Below are positions 6,284-9,889 of a stretch of 9,889 nt of DNA, in pieces (positions within the stretch are counted from its first letter, which is position 1; each line of letters begins with the position of its first letter). A program made the translations under genes and the position numbers. This DNA is from Gammaproteobacteria bacterium (GTDB lineage Bacteria > Pseudomonadota > Gammaproteobacteria > Granulosicoccales > Granulosicoccaceae). Below the pieces are notes generated by a model, which was not told where the DNA came from, did not search any database, and saw only the letters and a program-made list of their open reading frames with translations. The stretch covers positions 1-9,889 of the forward strand of contig JAGRHW010000116.1 of the NCBI GenBank assembly GCA_020444765.1, in the 5' to 3' direction.

Positions 6284-6865
6284 CTATAGCTCGCCGCGCC
6301 CAATCCAGCGATCAAAGTCCGGCGCCTGCCATTGCGCAAAGCTGTCGAGCAGCGCCTGCGGATCATTCTCAACCTGCAGCAGATCCCGCACCCGCGGCGC
6401 CAGCAGGCCTTCATCGCGCGCGTGATCAAGAAAATTCAGCAGACCATCGTAATAGCCTTGCACATTGAGGATGCCGCACGGTTTACGGTGGAAGCCGAGC
6501 TGTAGCCAGGTCCAGATCTCGAACAATTCCTCAAAGGTACCGATACCGCCGGGCAAGGCGATAAAACCATCTGACAGTTCCGCCATACGGGTTTTGCGTT
6601 CGTGCATCGAGCGGGTCACGATCAGTTCGGTCAGACTGTGGTGAGCGACTTCCTTTCTCATCAAGGCATCCGGAATCAGACCGACCACCTCGCCACCCGC
6701 CGCCATGACCGCATCCGCAACCACGCCCATCAGGCCGACCGAAGCGCCACCATAAACCAGCCGCAAACCGCGCTGCGCCAGCGCCGAACCCAGCGCTCTG
6801 GCCGCAACGGCATACTCTTCACGCCGCCCCGGCGACGACCCGCAATAAACGCAAATACTTCGCAT
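6284..6865 (-). CDS. LOG-family protein (TIGR00730), cytokinin riboside 5'-monophosphate phosphoribohydrolase-like
   Basis: 193-residue Rossmann-fold protein of the LOG (Lonely Guy) family. Diagnostic motifs are VYCGSSPG (6-13), LVYGGASVGLMGVVADA (36-52), MHERKTRM (87-94) and PGGIGTFEELFEIWTW (105-120), which form the nucleotide-phosphate site and the catalytic Arg/Glu pair. Family members cleave N6-substituted adenosine monophosphate, or AMP and related nucleotides, to base plus ribose 5-phosphate. In non-plant bacteria the physiological substrate is usually unknown. Length is standard and the protein cytoplasmic. GAGGAG lies about 8 nt before the ATG. The gene sits alone between the mhp module and the glycan operon, convergent with mhpR, and has its own TATAAT box, so I infer an independent transcription unit. 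Confidence 0.93.
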   Translation of the reverse strand: MRSICVYCGSSPGRREEYAVAARALGSALAQRGLRLVYGGASVGLMGVVADAVMAAGGEVVGLIPDALMRKEVAHHSLTELIVTRSMHERKTRMAELSDGFIALPGGIGTFEELFEIWTWLQLGFHRKPCGILNVQGYYDGLLNFLDHARDEGLLAPRVRDLLQVENDPQALLDSFAQWQAPDFDRWIGRGEL

Positions 6866-6893
6866 CGTGCTTCTCCTCGTTTGCTACCTGGCG

Positions 6894-6899
6894 ATTATA
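6894..6899 (-). promoter_or_regulatory. -10 box for the LOG gene
   Basis: A perfect TATAAT on the minus strand (6899-6894) lies 28 bp upstream of the LOG start, giving an expected transcript start near 6887. The region 16-18 bp upstream has no good TTGACA match, so it is either a weak or activator-assisted promoter. Confidence 0.45.
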
Positions 6900-6937
6900 C
6901 CCACGGGAATCCGGCATCTGCCCGGTTTGCTGATATT

Positions 6938-6949
6938 TCACGGCCGTGA
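6938..6949. repeat. 12-bp palindrome TCACGGCCGTGA in the spacer after the DUF2334 gene
   Basis: TCACGGCCGTGA is a perfect palindrome in the 144-bp spacer between the DUF2334 stop and the LOG start, extendable through one mismatch by TTTC/GAAA. It lies about 50 bp upstream of the LOG start region. It lacks a following T-run on either strand, so an operator is likelier than a terminator. Confidence 0.3.
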
Positions 6950-7009
6950 GAAACGTTTTGGCGGATCATCTGGAAAGGCGTCAACAAAGCAACAGATCAA
7001 TCGACACGG

Positions 7010-7756
7010 CTACAAGTGAAATTCGTCTGCCCCGGATGATAGCGGTCTGCTTGGCATCAGGTCGGTGTAAGTAACGGGGTTTTCCACATCCCGAAGGAAA
7101 TCCTGCAGTTGCCCGTGCAAAGCCAGCGACAGATCGTCCGGGTGCAGGCTGATGCGCCACTGTCCTGATAGTCCGGCCAGTCTGCGAGACAGGCTGTTCC
7201 AGCCACCCACCACGCCGGCACGCCAGAACGAATCGGCTTCGAAGCCGACGACGGGCGAGCGTACAAAGCATCGCCGATCGCTATCGTAAACCCCGGAAAA
7301 ATATTCGTAGAAGCGAAAAGGCAACTCATCGAGCCGGCCTCGAGCGATCTTGCCCATCGCCCAGGCAGGCGGCACATAGAGCGCCGGCTCGGGCAGGTCG
7401 TGCTCAACGAACCAGGCGTGACAACGCCGGATCAAGGCGTCGATGCCGTTTTCATCAAGGACCAGATGTTCGGCAACATTCCTCGACATCAGCAGGGAAT
7501 GCAAGCATGGAGCAAACCCGCGTAAGTCGCTCGTGTCGATGCGGTGCCGCCAGCCATGTCCGGCCAGCACGGCACCTCGTGACAGCAGATTTTTCAGGCG
7601 CTCGATATCGTCGGGTATCCAGGTACGACCCGGCACCACCAGCAAAGTGACACGTGTTATATCGCAACGCTGACACTGGGCAAACAACTTCTCACACCGC
7701 GAGAGCGTCTCCGGCATTACGTCATGAATCGACACCGCACAACGCGGCGACCTCAT
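7010..7756 (-). CDS. DUF2334-family polysaccharide deacetylase-like protein
   Basis: 248 residues with the layout of the DUF2334 branch of NodB-like deacetylases. AVSIHDVMPET (7-17) carries His11-Asp12, and GHGWRHR (66-72) carries His67 and His71 in an H-x3-H pair; Asp12 with His67 and His71 are the expected metal ligands. YVPPAWAMG (127-135) and ISLHPDD (202-208, His205) match the later conserved motifs. The enzyme would remove an acetyl group from an N-acetylated or O-acetylated sugar; DUF2334 substrates are largely uncharacterised. I see no signal peptide, which points to action on a cytoplasmic intermediate. Its ATG overlaps the glycosyltransferase stop as ATGA, and its own SD is weak (GGCGGG), so translation is probably coupled. 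It is the last gene of the sulfotransferase/GT/deacetylase operon. Confidence 0.85.
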   Translation of the reverse strand: MRSPRCAVSIHDVMPETLSRCEKLFAQCQRCDITRVTLLVVPGRTWIPDDIERLKNLLSRGAVLAGHGWRHRIDTSDLRGFAPCLHSLLMSRNVAEHLVLDENGIDALIRRCHAWFVEHDLPEPALYVPPAWAMGKIARGRLDELPFRFYEYFSGVYDSDRRCFVRSPVVGFEADSFWRAGVVGGWNSLSRRLAGLSGQWRISLHPDDLSLALHGQLQDFLRDVENPVTYTDLMPSRPLSSGADEFHL

Positions 7757-8913
7757 GCCACGCGACCCGCCGGACAGCTCGCCTGCTCCTGCAAGGTGCG
7801 CAGCCAGAGTTCAATATTCCAGCGATTAACGGCTTCGGCGCCAGCGCGCGCCTTACGCGCTTTTTGCTGAAGAATCCGGCTATCCATTGAAGCAAGCCGT
7901 TTGATCGCAGCGGTAACGGACTCCCCCTCCCCCATGCGAAACAAACCGGGTGTCAATTGCCGCCAATCATTGATGCCGCAACGGGCCGACACCAACACCG
8001 GGCGGCTGCGCGCCATCGCTTCCATGGCGATGGTGCCGAAGGATTCGACATGCGAAGGCAGGACCAGCAGATCCGCCGCGTCAAGCGCGTGCAACAGCTC
8101 ATCGCGCGTCAGCCAGCCGAGGTAATCGAGATTGGCCAATTCGGCAGCGGCAGCCACCACCTCGTCCCGACATGGTCCGTCGCCGGCGATAGCGAATTGC
8201 AACTGCGGTAACTTCCTGGCAGCCTCGATAATCGCCGGCACGTTTTTTTCCGCCGCCAGGCGCCCGGCGAACAAAACCCGTCGCACGGTACTGACCGGGG
8301 CTGCCGCCGGTGATTCCAGAAACGTGCGCGCGATCGGTGTGCCCATCAGTTCCACCGGCGTGCGACTGCGTGCACGGGCAATGTCGACCATCTGCCCGGA
8401 ATTAGCAAGGATGACCCCGGCGCGATGAAACAGATAGCGGTTGAGCAGCTCGAAATACGTCACCGTCAGGTAACCGAACCAGCGGCTCCAGTAAAGGTGC
8501 ATGATTTCCTCGAAATGGGTATGAAAACCGACCACCAGACCACAACGGCGACGCCGTGCCAGACGCGCACCGAGCAGACCGAAAGGACCCGGCGTCGGCA
8601 CCACGATCACATGTGGATCGAGCGCCTCGATACGAGCACGAATCTCGCCCAGCGCTGGCAGACAGACTTTTTGTGTGCTGTCCCCGGGCAAAGGCAGACT
8701 CAGGGTACTGCGCGTGCCGGGCTCACCGGGACAGATCAGCTCGATGCGCCCGACCTGCCCGCTCAGCAGACCGCACAAATCGTGATAGTAGGCACCCACG
8801 CCATTACGTTGCGCCCAGGCGTCGGAAATCACCGCCACACGCAAGTCCGACACCAGCGGCGTCGGTCCGGCTTGCGACAAAAGCGCCGGGTAATCCACGT
8901 TTTTCATCAACAT
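7753..8913 (-). CDS. GT4-family (GT-B fold) glycosyltransferase
   Basis: 386 residues with both halves of a GT-B enzyme. In the N-terminal acceptor domain are RVAVISDAWAQRNGVGAYYHDL (25-46), IVVPTPGPFGLLGARLA (103-119) and GFHTHFEE (129-136). In the C-terminal donor domain are LFAGRLAAEKN (214-224), IAGDGP (242-247) and the E-x7-E signature with Glu290 and Glu298 in PSHVESFGTIAMEAMA. It is a retaining transferase using a nucleotide sugar; overall resemblance is to GDP-mannose-dependent lipid or trehalose-type transferases, but the donor cannot be fixed from motifs. It has no membrane segment and probably works at the inner membrane face. The start at 8913 has GGAGG with 7 nt spacing; it overlaps the sulfotransferase stop by 7 nt and the deacetylase start by 4 nt, so all three are surely one operon. 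Confidence 0.92.
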   Translation of the reverse strand: MLMKNVDYPALLSQAGPTPLVSDLRVAVISDAWAQRNGVGAYYHDLCGLLSGQVGRIELICPGEPGTRSTLSLPLPGDSTQKVCLPALGEIRARIEALDPHVIVVPTPGPFGLLGARLARRRRCGLVVGFHTHFEEIMHLYWSRWFGYLTVTYFELLNRYLFHRAGVILANSGQMVDIARARSRTPVELMGTPIARTFLESPAAAPVSTVRRVLFAGRLAAEKNVPAIIEAARKLPQLQFAIAGDGPCRDEVVAAAAELANLDYLGWLTRDELLHALDAADLLVLPSHVESFGTIAMEAMARSRPVLVSARCGINDWRQLTPGLFRMGEGESVTAAIKRLASMDSRILQQKARKARAGAEAVNRWNIELWLRTLQEQASCPAGRVA

Positions 8914-9889
8914 GAGGCGGCCTCCGCCGGCTTCGACTCAGGCTTGTATTTTTTTCCGAGTCCCGGCCAGGGAGACACAACAAACGAAAAATGCGCGATC
9001 AGATCCTGCTCGCCGAAACCACTCAGCACATCGCTGCTGACCCGGTGCGAAGAACGGTAACGGCGCGCCGCCTCGGCCTGTTCGGCGATGGCGTTCTGCA
9101 ATCGCGGTGTCAGCGGTACGGCCAGCCGGCGCAGCGCATCAGGCAGGCAGCTATCCAGCGATTTCTGCAAGTCCGCCATAGTCAGAAAAACATGCCGGGC
9201 ACTCGCGCGTTTTGTCATGGCTTCATGCAGATTGGCGTAAAAATACGGGAAGATATCGAGAAACCTTTCACCATAAAAACATTCGGCGCGCTTGGCCTGG
9301 AAAAGCAGAATACCTTCGCGAATCGAACTCAACTGCGATGGCAGAGCTGCCTCCGGTTCACGCAGGCAAACCAGAAAGCGCGCATCGGGAAAGGTATCGG
9401 CAAGTGATTTTGCAAGCCCGGCAAAGGCTGCGTTTTTCGACAAAAAGCGCCGGTCCGTGCCGTAAAAATACAAATGCTTTTGAATCAGCGCGTAATAAAA
9501 CGCCATAAGATTTTTTCGCGTCTGTTCCGGCATATCGCGATCGGCTGTCGCCAGTTGCCAGGCCAGCTCGCTGCGCGGAAACGGCAGGATCAGAATAAAC
9601 GCCGCCATCCAGGGCAGCAGCGCCAGATAGTCTTCCTCGGCGTCGTTTAACCGCGTTACGTGTATATCATCGAGCGAAGCAAACAGGTGCGACTCCAGCC
9701 AGTGCAGGACGCGGGCCATGGGTCCGCCAATCAGCTTGTCAAGCCGGGCCAGCATCCGCCAGAACACCCGCTGGCTGATCGACGGTGCAAACAGGCATTC
9801 CCAGAGGCGAAAAGTCGTGAAATCACCGGTATCGGCAAGCACCCGATGCAGAAATGTCGTGCCGCTGCGTGGCACACCCAGCACGAACA
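8907..9889 (-). CDS. PAPS-dependent sulfotransferase (Sulfotransferase_3 type), N-terminus beyond window
   Basis: The frame enters from the right edge and stops at 8907; its true start lies outside. The first visible residues FVLGVPRSGTTFLHRVL contain the 5'-phosphosulfate loop PRSGTT, so only the N-terminal strand and start are missing. The 3'-phosphate motif is FLVCLREPEAALPSQLSS, with Arg and Ser eight residues apart (Arg175 and Ser183 counted from the GTG at 9884), and FLSKNAAF (148-154) precedes it as in the family. It transfers sulfate from PAPS to a hydroxyl or amine; bacterial homologues act on glycolipids, carbohydrates or amino-acid-derived lipids. The GTG at 9884 falls just inside the conserved strand and is unlikely to be the start. 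It overlaps the glycosyltransferase by 7 nt and is upstream of it in the operon. Confidence 0.9.
   Translation of the reverse strand, partial: FVLGVPRSGTTFLHRVLADTGDFTTFRLWECLFAPSISQRVFWRMLARLDKLIGGPMARVLHWLESHLFASLDDIHVTRLNDAEEDYLALLPWMAAFILILPFPRSELAWQLATADRDMPEQTRKNLMAFYYALIQKHLYFYGTDRRFLSKNAAFAGLAKSLADTFPDARFLVCLREPEAALPSQLSSIREGILLFQAKRAECFYGERFLDIFPYFYANLHEAMTKRASARHVFLTMADLQKSLDSCLPDALRRLAVPLTPRLQNAIAEQAEAARRYRSSHRVSSDVLSGFGEQDLIAHFSFVVSPWPGLGKKYKPESKPAEAASC

Noticed and set aside
8425..9060. Plus-strand open frame of 211 codons
   Set aside because: Antisense to the glycosyltransferase and sulfotransferase, both with clear motifs; its His/Arg/Thr-rich composition is typical of a shadow frame.
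9882..9884. GTG at the right edge as the sulfotransferase start
   Set aside because: It lies inside the first conserved strand leading to PRSGTT, and the same frame stays open to the edge; the real start is upstream of the window.
1..9889. Mobile elements, CRISPR, tRNA or rRNA
   Set aside because: No transposase or integrase frames, no regularly spaced direct repeats, no tRNA-like cloverleaf and no rRNA-like sequence were noticed on reading both strands.

Overview
The window looks like a chromosomal segment of a free-living proteobacterium, probably a gammaproteobacterium. The support is that the MhpB, MhpC and MhpR proteins closely match what I remember of the Escherichia coli proteins, Shine-Dalgarno sites are clear, coding density is high, and base composition is moderately GC-rich. 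The organism assignment is inference. I saw no rRNA, tRNA, CRISPR array, insertion sequence or integrase. Eight of the nine confident genes lie on the minus strand; only mhpR is on the plus strand.

Left edge (1-1225): a secreted or periplasmic Kelch-repeat protein runs off the left end. Between it and the next gene is a strong rho-independent terminator with a perfect 10-bp stem.

Centre (1226-6190): an aromatic meta-cleavage module. Reading leftward from the regulator, the order is mhpR (plus strand, IclR family), a long divergent control region, mhpB (extradiol ring-cleavage dioxygenase), mhpC (meta-cleavage product hydrolase), an isochorismatase-fold protein, and a zinc-less MDR oxidoreductase that overlaps it by ATGA. 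The control region holds a perfect 15-bp palindrome that matches my recollection of the MhpR operator. A good promoter for mhpB is set so that the operator centre lies about 61 bp upstream of the inferred start. Compared with the E. coli mhpABCDFE order, mhpA, D, F and E are missing here, and two unrelated genes occupy the downstream positions. MhpB and MhpC would turn 2,3-dihydroxyphenylpropionate (or the cinnamate analogue) into 2-hydroxypentadienoate plus succinate (or fumarate). The roles of the last two genes are unknown. The isochorismatase-fold protein lacks all three residues of the usual Asp-Lys-Cys triad.

Right part (6191-9889): a LOG-family phosphoribohydrolase gene with its own TATAAT box, then a tight three-gene minus-strand operon: sulfotransferase (5' end cut by the window edge), GT4 glycosyltransferase and DUF2334 polysaccharide-deacetylase-like protein. 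The three genes overlap by 7 and 4 nt. The set suggests synthesis or tailoring of a sulfated, deacetylated glycan or glycolipid; the product cannot be read from the sequence.

Main points for a second look: the rewired mhp operon, the triad-less isochorismatase homologue, the roughly 275-nt mhpB leader with a possible translationally coupled 58-codon ORF, and the sulfotransferase/GT/deacetylase trio.
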